Source of the DNA: Nicotiana tabacum
Taxonomy: Eukaryota; Streptophyta; Magnoliopsida; Solanales; Solanaceae
DNA: 64,000 nt
Assembly: GCF_000715075.1 (NCBI RefSeq)
Contig: NC_134095.1
Coordinates: 69,259,990-69,323,989 of the forward strand
Reading direction: 5' to 3'
The translations under genes and the position numbers were made by a program. Below are positions 33,609-42,069 of this stretch, piece by piece; positions within the stretch are counted from its first letter, which is position 1, and the number at the start of each line of letters is the position of its first letter. The notes under the pieces are model-generated. The model saw only the letters and a list, made by a program, of their open reading frames with translations. It was not told where the DNA came from and did not search any database.

Positions 33609-33813
33609 AGGTCGTGTCCCAGGGAGTCCACAAGTCGTGTCTAGTAGAGTCTTGCTCATGGGTGTGTTGTGCACCACACTCATAATCAGGAGGCTATGAG
33701 GCATTTAGGAATGGTTATGTTTCTTCAATTAACAGATCGTGCTATAGAGCGAAGTTATAAGAACATATGAAATCTAAATCGTGCTTTGTGTTTCTTATCT
33801 TACAGGCTACCTA
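33609..33813 (+). other. 5' leader of the outer chromovirus
   Basis: About 205 bases of untranslated leader end in TCTTATCTTACAGGCTACCTA. The TTACAG could be a splice-acceptor-like word, but that is speculative. The array is inserted at ACCTA, and the leader resumes at 55550. Confidence 0.65.
33809..33813. other. Target site duplication ACCTA, left copy
   Basis: ACCTA precedes TGATAACTG of the Athila-like 5' LTR. The same five bases at 55550-55554 follow the last LTR. This brackets the whole two-unit array as a single insertion. Confidence 0.93.
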
Positions 33814-34015
33814 TGATAACTGTGATTTCTACATGTTTTAAACCCATTCATACCTAAGCTTTGTGCATTAACTGCCAGAAATTAGTCCCAAAATTCTTAC
33901 AAGTTGCGCTTGATTGCAGGTTTGAGCGACGAGATGACAAATACTAAAGATCGGCTCAAAAAGGAGTGAAATCTGTCAAGTGTTAGAAGACAACTGAAAG
34001 GGGTGATCAAAAGGA

Positions 34016-34390
34016 CCTGCGCGGTCCGCACTGTTTTGTCACGCGGCCGCGCAGGAGAGTTCAGAAGTTGGACATCTTCAAGTTCAACCTGCACGGTCCG
34101 CACTGTTCTACCACGCGGCCACGCAGAAAAGTTCAGAGGCCATGATATCTTCAAGTCAAGCTGCGCGGTCCGCGCCCATTTTCACGCGGTCTGCGCCTAA
34201 GAGTATCAGACTCAGTCATTCAAGGCAAAATTCCATGCGGCCGCGTACCTAATCAGTGTGGTCCGCGTGGATGAAGTTCGCGCGGCCGCGCGTCACTTTT
34301 GTGCGGTCCGCGCCCCCCAGTGCCAGAAGCAAGATATGAAGGCCCAAAACCCTACGCGGCCTCTGCGCGTCATTTGTGCGCGGTCCGTGC
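34016..34390 (+). repeat. GC hairpin-word array in 5' LTR
   Basis: About twelve words of two kinds alternate, GCGGTCCGC and GCGGCCGC, with drift. The first pair forms a hairpin with perfect 9-base arms, CCTGCGCGG (34016-34024) and CCGCGCAGG (34047-34055). Copies: 44055-44427 and 54216-54587. Confidence 0.88.
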
Positions 34391-34431
34391 CAGACCCTCA
34401 GAAGTATTTTTGTCCGGTTTCTCCTGTGTAG

Positions 34432-34440
34432 TATAAATAG
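34432..34440 (+). promoter_or_regulatory. TATA box in 5' LTR
   Basis: TATAAATAG lies about 40 bases after the hairpin array. It is conserved in the other two LTRs (44467-44475, 54629-54637) and in the internal spacers (39402-39410, 49482-49490). Confidence 0.75.
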
Positions 34441-35324
34441 AACATTTGACTTTTTAGCAGTAGTTCTGTTTTTTTTGTCCGGTTTTTGAGTATTTTAGCC
34501 TATTTTGGGCAATTTTTTCTAGTATTAACGTGGATTTGAGTAGATTAACATTGTAGTTAATTGTTATGTCAATTTCATCTATTAATTCCTCAATTTCTGT
34601 TCCTATTATGGCTAGCTAAACCCATTAGCTAGGGTTGTGGCTCAACCCTAGTGTGGGTAATTAATGGGTGTGATTGTTTAGTCCATGGATGATATTAGGT
34701 ATTTGTTATTTGAATTAATCTCATGTTTTCATTAAGATTTGGTGGTTGCAAACACTAAGTCTAGCTTAGTGAGTCTTGACTCTTCTTGAGAAAGAGAGTC
34801 TATGACCCCAAGATTAATTCTAACAAGAAATTGGGATGGACCCATGCGAATGGTTGTCCCAATTAACAGGTTAAACCTCGAGAGAGTAATTACCAAACTT
34901 GAACCATAAATTGCTTGGGCAAATTGGCCTACCCAATTGGTCTCGAGAGAGTCAATTGGGCAAAATCACTCTCTCTACCGAGAGGTGTGAGAGTGAGTGC
35001 AAAAGTGCAACGGTTATAGCATAAGTCCCATAGTCATCATTCTTGCAGTAGGACCCTAGTGCCTTTCTATATATTGCACACATCTTAGAATCATAATTTT
35101 AGCATAACATAGTTTTACAATTGTAGTTGATAAATTTTAGCTATTAATCAAAAAGAAAACCAAAAATGTTAGATGATCAATTAGGAGCTAAAACATAGTC
35201 CTAGACTATACAAACACGCAACTCCAAATTGAAGTTCCCTGTGGAAAATTGACCCCAATACCGCTATTCGGTAAAAGTATTAGCGCCCACTCTTCCTCAG
35301 GTTGAGTCCGCTGCGATCACTTTT

Positions 35325-35334
35325 TGGTGCCGTT
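35325..35334 (+). other. Truncated primer binding site, unit 1
   Basis: TGGTGCCGTT matches the first ten bases of the tRNA-Asp site TGGCGCCGTT with one change, then turns abruptly into inverted ORF3 sequence at 35335. Unit 1 cannot prime reverse transcription normally. Confidence 0.8.
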
Positions 35335-36814
35335 CTACCAATTACTAATGTCAAAAAGCTAAATGTAAATATAATATGTACAGTAATCCAGTATTTAATC
35401 AAAATAGTAGGGCCACACCCCCACGAATAAAAGCTAGCATTGTTCCCAATGCTAACTACCAAATAAAACATCAAAAATCAGCAAAGGATATAGAGCGGCC
35501 CCTCAAGCCTCATCAAACTGGTCCCCAGCCTGCTGCTGCTGTGCTGCTGGGACAGGTGTCTGCTCCTGATCCGGCTCATCAACTGGTGGAACTGAAGAGG
35601 GCTCAACATCTGCAGTACTATACGGGCCCACATGAGCTGGAGCCACCTCGATAGCTATTCCCTCTGTGCTAGGGAGCTTTCTCTTCTTCCTTGGCCTATC
35701 CTCCTCTGCTTGTGGCTGCATTGCTGCTGGCTCTCCAGCTGGATCTCCAAATAGTAAGTCGAGTGGCATCTGATCCGCTAGCAGCTTGTCCACATCCACT
35801 CTCAACTGTGCAAATGACTCCTTGGAAGCTTTCTGCTTCCTTAGCTTCTTGTGCTCCTGAGCCAACTTTTCCAATGCCTTTCCATGTGCCCCAACCGCCT
35901 TTGTCAAGGCATCCTGCGTCGCCATCATCTTTTCCTGGTTGTCCAGGATCTTCTTCAATGCATCCTCAATGGAGGAGGGAATCTCAATAGTAGATGACGC
36001 TCCTTGTGCCTGCACAACAGTGGTCAAAGTGGACAACTTGGATATCGCAACTGACATCCAGTTGTTCAAACTGGCAAGGGAGTGAGTGAGCTGATTGGAA
36101 GTGAACCGGTGAGTCTTTGATGAAGAAATCCGGATTAGCTGCGACAGATGGACCAGTTGTGGAGGAAGGGCTTGGGGGCAGTGCCTCATCAGTAGTAGGC
36201 TCAGGGGGCTGCTCAATAGCAACTGGCTCTTCAGACTGGCCAGGTGCGGAGGAGGTAGAAGCTTGAGTCTTTTTGCCTCTCTTTGGGTTGTCCGGACCTA
36301 ACTGATCATACCACGAGTAGGGGGCCACTGGAGGTACCGTAACATCATATCGTTTCTTCTTCACTTTCAAATATCTGAAGTAAAGGGAGAGTGTGTTCGG
36401 AAAGGGGTAGTTTGTTTTTGTCTCATTACCGACAGTAGAAATCACTCTCGACATTATATTACCTACATTCAGAGGGAAACCCACCATGATAGATGCTACC
36501 AAGACAGCCCGAGGAAGGGGAACGGAGTGATCGTGCGTAGACGGGTCAAGTCGACTACACACGAAGGTCAACCACCCTTTTGCTTCAAAGTTGAGGGTGT
36601 TCCGAAAAATATTTTCCTGTGCCTTCAACCACACAGGGACTGTACCTGGAGCTGCTAAATGCTCGGCCAACCACGGACGAACCTCCTCTTTCATTGGTAG
36701 CATTTCAAGATACTGAGACTCGTCCTCTTCTTCAAATCCCAAGAAGTCATTCAGCGACTTCCCATCAAATATCACGATCTTGTCCCTCACTTTCGTTGCT
36801 TTGGAATCCCGAAC
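35335..36814 (-). pseudogene. Inverted copy of ORF3 (3' two thirds), unit 1
   Basis: The minus strand of this segment aligns base for base with 40783-42264 of the same unit in the opposite orientation. It includes the KEFYC-following part ([21 protein letters not shown]), the coiled-coil region (LKKILDNQEKMMATQDALTK) and the KKRKLPSTEG basic run. Two frames overlap at about 35984-36222 because of one frameshift near the SADPD run. It has no start of its own and no terminator context. It joins pol at 36815 through GAAC followed by ATGGTGG. Confidence 0.9.
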
Positions 36815-38998
36815 ATGGTGGAGGACATTTTGGAGGTCTTCATGGATGATTTTATTGTGGTTGGGGACTCATTTGGTGATTGCTTGCAAAACTTGGATCG
36901 TGTGTTGGCCCGATGCGAAGACACAAACTTGGTTCTCAATTGGGATAAATGCCATTTTATAGTACAAGAAGGAATTGTGTTGGGTCACAAAATTTCAAAT
37001 AGAGGGATTGAGGTTGATAAGGCGAAAATTGAGGTTATCTCAAGGCTCCCTCCCCCTACTTCTGTCAAAGGGGTGAGGAGTTTTCTTGGTCACGCGGGTT
37101 TCTACAGAAGATTCATCAAAGACTTCTCTAAGGTAGTTAACCCGTTGTGTAAGTTGCTAGAGAAAAATGCCAAATATGTGTTAGATGAGAAATGTATGGA
37201 GGCTTTCGACCTTCTAAAGCAAAAGTTGACGATTACCCCGATCATTACTGCACCAAATTGGAGCTTGCCCTTTGAGCTCATGTGCAACGCTAGTGATGTT
37301 GTGGTGGGGGCGGTCTTGGGCCAAAGAATCAACAAAATGTTCCATCCGATGTACTACGCAAGTAAGACAATGAATGAAGCTCAAAGGAACTACACGGTCA
37401 CTGAGAAGGAATTGTTTGCCATTGTTTTTGCCATGGATAAGTTTCGCCCATACCTTATGGGGGCCAAAGTGATTATTCATACCGATCACGCCGCCCTTAG
37501 GTATTTTATGACGAAGAAAGATTCTAAAGCGAGGTTAATGAGATGGGTGCTTCTTCTTCAAGAATTTGATTTGGAGATTGTTGACAGAAAGGGTAGTGAA
37601 AATCAAGTGGCAGACCATTTGTCTCGATTGGAGGAGGAAGGGAGGCCTTTGGACGGCCTTGAGATAAATGATGCTTTTCCGGATGAACAACTCCTCTCGG
37701 TTTCAATGCTAGACATGTCATGGTTTGCCGACATTTCCAATTATCTTGTCACCAGTGTGGTGCCGTATGAGCTCTTTTCTAACCAAAGAAAGAAGCTCAA
37801 GCGGGATTGGTTGGACTACTATTGGGATGCGCCGTATCTTTTCAAAATTTGCACCGATGGTGTAATTCGCCGGTGTGTTTCCGAAGAAGAGAAATTGAGT
37901 ATTATGGAAGCTTGTCACTCTTTGCCCTATGGTGGCCATCATGGCGGGGCAAGGACGGCGTCTAAAGTGTTGAGTTGTGGTTTCTATTGGCTGTCGTTGT
38001 TCAAGGATGCTGGTGACTTTGTGAAAAGATGTGATGAATGCCAACGTGCCGGAGGGATTTCGAAGAAAGATGAGATGCCCCTTAACACAATCCTAGAGGT
38101 TGACATTTTTGATGTTTGGGGGATAGACTTTATGGGACCATTCGTAAGTTCTTGTGGCAACACTTACATCCTGGTAACGGTTGATTATGTGTCGAAATGG
38201 GTTGAGGCCATAGCTTTGCCAAATAATGAAACTCAAAGTGTGGTGGCGTTCTTGAAAAAGAGTATCTTCACGAGGTTTGGCACTCCACGTGCTATCATCA
38301 GTGACGGGGGTTCTCATTTTTGCAACCAGGCTTTTGACTCTTTGCTAGCCAAGTATGGGGTAAATCACAAGGTGACCACTCCTTATCATCCTCAAGCGAG
38401 TGGCCAAGTTGAAGTGTTCAACCGTGAGATCAAGAGTATTTTGTCCAAGACTGTCAATGCAAATAGGACCGACTAGTCGAAGAAATTGGATGATGCTCTT
38501 TGGGCTTATCGTACAGCTTTCAAAACTCTGATTGGTATGTCGTCGTATCGTTTGGTGTTTGGGAAGGCTTGTCATCTTCCGGTAGAATTGGAACATAAGG
38601 CTATGTGGGCTCTGAAAAAGTTGAACTTTTAATGGGATGTAGTTGCAAATCTCCGGGTTGAGCAATTTAATGAACTTGATGAGTTTAGGTTTCATGCTTA
38701 CTCTAGCTCGTCCTTGTATAAGGACAAGATGAAGTACCTTCATGACACGTATGCCCGAGGGAAGGAATTCAAAGTTGGTGACATGGTTCTTCTTTTCAAT
38801 TCCCGGTTGAGGTTATTTCCGGGCAAGCTGAAGTCTAAGTGAAGCGACCCTTTTGAAGTGTTTTGTGTAACTCCCTTTGGTGCTATTGATCTCAAAAATA
38901 AAAATAGTGAAGTTTTCCGAGTCAATGGGCATTGTGTCAAGCACTATTTGGGAAAGATTGATGACAGACACGTGGTGGCACGCATTCATTTGAAATGA
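36815..38998 (+). pseudogene. Athila-like pol (RT end, RNase H, integrase), unit 1
   Basis: The frame is open from 36815 to 38476 (553 codons). Domains are RT motif [10 protein letters not shown] at the start (residues 9-18), [12 protein letters not shown] (about 90), RNase H ([17 protein letters not shown] at about 150, where the usual D of CDAS is N), [10 protein letters not shown] (about 220), HHCC zinc finger ([11 protein letters not shown] and CDECQRAGG), integrase core ([31 protein letters not shown]). Stops at 38474, 38632 and 38840 break the integrase C-terminus, which has no chromodomain. Gag, protease and RT fingers are absent. Confidence 0.9.
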
Positions 38999-39193
38999 CT
39001 GTGATGGTAACATGTGTTGTGTCGCGACGTTAAATCAGGCGCTTCTTGGGAGGCAACCCATGTCTTTTCCTTTTCTTTGTTTTTCTGTTGTAGAGTAGGA
39101 TTTTTGAGCTGGTAACTTGTGAAGTGTTGAAGGGAATAATGTTGAACCAGTGCAGGGCAAAAGTGCAAAAAATGGTCAGTCCATGAAAATGGC

Positions 39194-39371
39194 CTACGCG
39201 GCCGCGCACCAAAGCAGTGCGGTCCGCGTGGGAAAAGCTGAAATCACCAAGTCTCGGATAACTTCCACGCGGCCGCGCACCAAAACTGTGCGGTCCTCTT
39301 GGGCTAAGCAATCAAATGTAAGGGAATGAAAACCAGCGCGGACCGCGGCCATTTCTGTGCGGCCGCGCTGG
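39194..39371 (+). repeat. GC hairpin-word array in spacer, unit 1 (first)
   Basis: Pairs ACGCGG (39196-39201)/CCGCGT (39224-39229) and CCAGCGCGG (39333-39341)/CCGCGCTGG (39363-39371) are perfect complements. The last pair ends about 30 bases before TATAAATAG. Confidence 0.88.
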
Positions 39372-39401
39372 TAGGTAAGTTGTGCGTCCCCAGGGTTTTT
39401 C

Positions 39402-39410
39402 TATAAATAG
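39402..39410 (+). promoter_or_regulatory. Internal TATA box, unit 1
   Basis: TATAAATAG with the context TTTTTCTATAAATAGAAG follows the hairpin array exactly as in the LTR. It lies 674 bases before the ORF3 start. Unit 2 has it at 49482-49490. Confidence 0.6.
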
Positions 39411-39763
39411 AAGCCTTGGGCCTCATTTGAACCTTTTCGCAAATTTTTATCTAGAGCTTTAATTTTCACTGTACATCCGCATCTCTTGCTCAGTTAGTTT
39501 ATTTCTCATTAATCCCTGGTAACAACTCTTGTTTATTTCATTCATAGCCTAATTTTTGTCTCTTTTAATCACTCCCTACTAGTATAACTTCTTATTTTCA
39601 TCCTTTTTCTTCTTAGTTAACTGTTAGTTTAGATTTTTATTGTTTTGGTTGAATCATGGGGCATAAATGCATGTTAATTAATTGAGTAGGGACACTTAGG
39701 ACTCAAATTGTGAACAAAAATGGGACTTAATTAAAAAATATCCCGGCTCAGTTATATTTGCCC

Positions 39764-39979
39764 TACGCAGCCGCGCAGCATTCTTGCGCGGTCCGCGTGG
39801 CCCCTTGTGTGCAATGACGAACCTTCTCAACGCGGTCCGCAATCCATTTCTATGCGGTCCGCAGTGAAGCCACGCGGCCGCGGTCTAAAACAGTGCGGAC
39901 CGCGTCGGCTTATTTAGAGAAACGTGTTTGGGTATCAGTATACTGCGCGGACCGCGTGCCTTTTGTTGCGGTCCACGCC
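39764..39979 (+). repeat. GC hairpin-word array in spacer, unit 1 (second)
   Basis: Words include TACGCAGCCGCGCA, TGCGCGGTCCGCGT, ACGCGGTCCGC, ATGCGGTCCGCA, ACGCGGCCGCGG and GTGCGGACCGCG. The first two pair over GCCGCGCA/TGCGCGGT with one G-T. The unit 2 copy is 49844-50059. Confidence 0.85.
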
Positions 39980-40083
39980 CTTCTGTCTGTGTAACTGTGT
40001 CTGCAACTGTGCATTCAACTGAACTGTTTATTTCATATTATGTGCTTCTACTAACAATGATGGACACGTATTCCTTACAGACA

Positions 40084-42069
40084 ATGGTTCAAAAGCGAGT
40101 GGCTAAAAAACGAGCGAGCAAACAAATACAACCAGGGAGAGGTGGTTCCTCCCGTGGGGGAAAAGGAAAAAGAATTGAAAAGTTGAATCCTCAAACCAGG
40201 GAAGCGATAAAGAAAAACCGGAAGATAATCCTGGAAGCTGATAGAGCTGCATCTCACTCCACGGGGAGTGAGTATACACCTTCGAGGAGTGTCACTTTAG
40301 AGTCTACCCCCACACATATGTCCACATCTTTTCAGCTATGGGATTCCCCGTTTCCTGGTCGTGCTGATGTAGCCACTTCCAAAAAGCTGGTAAATGTCAG
40401 CTCGGACTCGTATGATGAGTACGGAGCAGAAAAAGCAAGTGAGAACACCTACTCCACTTCTCCCACAGCTTCACTATCAGGGGAAAGTGGAGGATATGCC
40501 GAAGGAGCTGCACCACAGGTTGGGGGTATAGAGAGGACCAGGAGGCCGGAGGCATGGGAAGATAGGTTTGTCAGTGAGGTCGCTTTCCAAAAATTCAGGG
40601 GATGGTGGCCCAAGAGAAAGTTGATTCCGGAAAGGCAGCTCATAGATGTCGATCTTGTCCCACTCAACCCTCATGTGGAAGCACAATTCCACACTAGAGA
40701 GGGGTGGGGATTCTTCAAAGAGCGAGTTGAAATTGCAAACGAGCATATGGTGAAGGAGTTTTATTGCAATGTCCACCACACAGTTCGGGATTCCAAATCA
40801 ACAAAAGTGAGGGACAAGATCGTGATATTTGATGGGAAGTCGCTGAATGACTTCTTGGGTTTTAAAGAAAAGGATGAGTCTCAGTATCTTAAGAAGCTGG
40901 CAATGAAAGAGGAGGTTCGTCCGTGGTTGGCCGAGCATTTAGTAGCTCCAGGTACAGTCCCTGTGTGGTTGAAGGCACATGAAAAGATTTTTTGGAACAC
41001 CTTCAACTTTGAAGCAAAAGGGTGGTTGACCTTTGTATGCAGTCGACTTGACCTGTCTATACACGATCACTCCGTTCCCCTTCCTCGGGCTATCTTGGTA
41101 GCATCTACCATGGCGAGTTTCCCTCTGAATGTAGGTAATATAATGTCGAGAGTGATTTCTACTATCGGTAATGAGACAAAAATAAACTACCCCTTTTCTA
41201 ACACACTCTCCCTTTACTTCAGAGAGTTGAAAGTGAAGATGAAACGATATGATGTTACGGTACCTCCAGTGCCCCCCTACTCGTGGTATGATCAGTTGGG
41301 TCCGGACAACCCAAAGAGAGGCAAAAAGACTCAAGCTTCTACCTCCTCCACACCTGGCAAGTCTGAAGAGCCAGTTGCTACTAAGCAGCCCCCTGAGCCT
41401 ACTACTGATGAGGCACTACCCCCAGGCCCTTCTTCCACAGCTGGTCCATCTGTCTCAGCTGATCCGGTGATTCGTTCATCTAAGACTCACCGGTTCACTA
41501 CCAACCAGCTCACTCACTCACTTGCCAGTTTGAACAACTGGATGTTAGTTGCGACATCCAAGTTGTCCACTTTGACCACTGTTGTGCAGGCACGGGGAGC
41601 ACCAGGTACTATTGAGATTACCTCCTCTATTGAGGATGCATTGAAGAAGATCCTGGCCAACCAGGAAAAGATGATGGCAACACAGGATGCCTTGACTAAG
41701 GCGGTTGGGGCACATGGAAAGGCATTGGAAAAGTTGGATCGGGAGCACAAGAAGCTAAGGAAGCAGAAAGCTTCCAAGGAGTCAGTTGCACAGTTGAGAG
41801 TGGATGTGGACAAGCTGCTAGCGGATCAGATGCCACTCGACTTACTATTTGGAGATCCAGCTGGAGAGCCAACAGCAATGCAGCCACAGGCAGAGGAGGA
41901 TAGGCCAAGGAAGAAGAGAAAGCTCCCTAGCACAGAGGGAATAGTGATCGAGGTGGCTCCAGCTCAGGTGGGCCCGTCTAGTACTGCAGATGTTGAGCCC
42001 TCTTCAGTTCCACTAGTTGATGAGCTGGATCAGGAGCAGACACCTGTCCCAACAGCACATCAGCAGTAG
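40084..42069 (+). CDS. Athila-like third ORF, intact, putative plant transposon protein
   Basis: The frame is open over 661 codons from ATG 40084 (context ACAATGG). In-frame ATGs at 40057 and 40060 are alternatives. Upstream codons lie in the hairpin array and are unlikely to be translated. The N-terminus is basic (KRVAKKRASK, GKGKRIEKL). The middle (residues about 185-400) resembles the plant transposon protein domain found in Athila third ORFs ([46 protein letters not shown]). Residues about 510-580 form a likely coiled coil (LKKILANQEKMM, LEKLDREHKKLRKQ). The C-terminal part has a nuclear-localisation-like PRKKRKLP. No signal peptide or membrane helix is visible, which argues against an envelope role. 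It is the only long uninterrupted ORF in the window. Confidence 0.75.
   Translation: MVQKRVAKKRASKQIQPGRGGSSRGGKGKRIEKLNPQTREAIKKNRKIILEADRAASHSTGSEYTPSRSVTLESTPTHMSTSFQLWDSPFPGRADVATSKKLVNVSSDSYDEYGAEKASENTYSTSPTASLSGESGGYAEGAAPQVGGIERTRRPEAWEDRFVSEVAFQKFRGWWPKRKLIPERQLIDVDLVPLNPHVEAQFHTREGWGFFKERVEIANEHMVKEFYCNVHHTVRDSKSTKVRDKIVIFDGKSLNDFLGFKEKDESQYLKKLAMKEEVRPWLAEHLVAPGTVPVWLKAHEKIFWNTFNFEAKGWLTFVCSRLDLSIHDHSVPLPRAILVASTMASFPLNVGNIMSRVISTIGNETKINYPFSNTLSLYFRELKVKMKRYDVTVPPVPPYSWYDQLGPDNPKRGKKTQASTSSTPGKSEEPVATKQPPEPTTDEALPPGPSSTAGPSVSADPVIRSSKTHRFTTNQLTHSLASLNNWMLVATSKLSTLTTVVQARGAPGTIEITSSIEDALKKILANQEKMMATQDALTKAVGAHGKALEKLDREHKKLRKQKASKESVAQLRVDVDKLLADQMPLDLLFGDPAGEPTAMQPQAEEDRPRKKRKLPSTEGIVIEVAPAQVGPSSTADVEPSSVPLVDELDQEQTPVPTAHQQ

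Larger units (their letters stand above)
33814..35319 (+). repeat. 5' LTR of Athila-like unit 1
   Basis: It starts TGATAACTGTGATT and ends CTGCGATCA. It contains the GC hairpin array (34016-34390) and TATAAATAG (34432-34440). It lacks about 35 bases present after the TATA box in the other two LTRs (near 34475) and lacks the 40-base segment unique to the middle LTR. Confidence 0.92.
38999..40083 (+). other. Pol-ORF3 spacer, unit 1
   Basis: About 1.1 kb is non-coding. It carries the word CGCTTCTTGGGAGGCAACCC soon after the pol stop, hairpin array 39194-39371, TATAAATAG at 39402-39410, array 39764-39979, and TTCCTTACAG at 40071-40080 just before the ORF3 start. In Athila elements this interval separates pol from a third, env-position ORF. 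Confidence 0.8.

Noticed and set aside
34016..34390. CRISPR-like array or satellite
   Set aside because: Words alternate between two kinds, spacing is irregular (about 15-60 bases), and there are no unique equal-length spacers or cas genes. The context is a plant LTR.
35503..36790. Long minus-strand ORFs that look like independent genes (239 and 268 codons)
   Set aside because: They are the inverted copy of ORF3 (40783-42264), without a start context and with one frameshift between them.
37102..38317. Minus-strand ORFs opposite pol (37102-37335, 37718-38044 and others)
   Set aside because: They are shadows of the pol frame on the other strand. The same shadows recur opposite the unit 2 pol.
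39928..40083. N-terminal extension of the 713-codon open frame before the ORF3 ATG
   Set aside because: It begins at TTG and reads through the GC hairpin array. The first ATGs in frame are 40057, 40060 and 40084.
41514..41908. Minus-strand ORFs opposite ORF3 with repeated leucine-rich content
   Set aside because: They are reverse-frame shadows of the coiled-coil coding region, repeated wherever ORF3 occurs.
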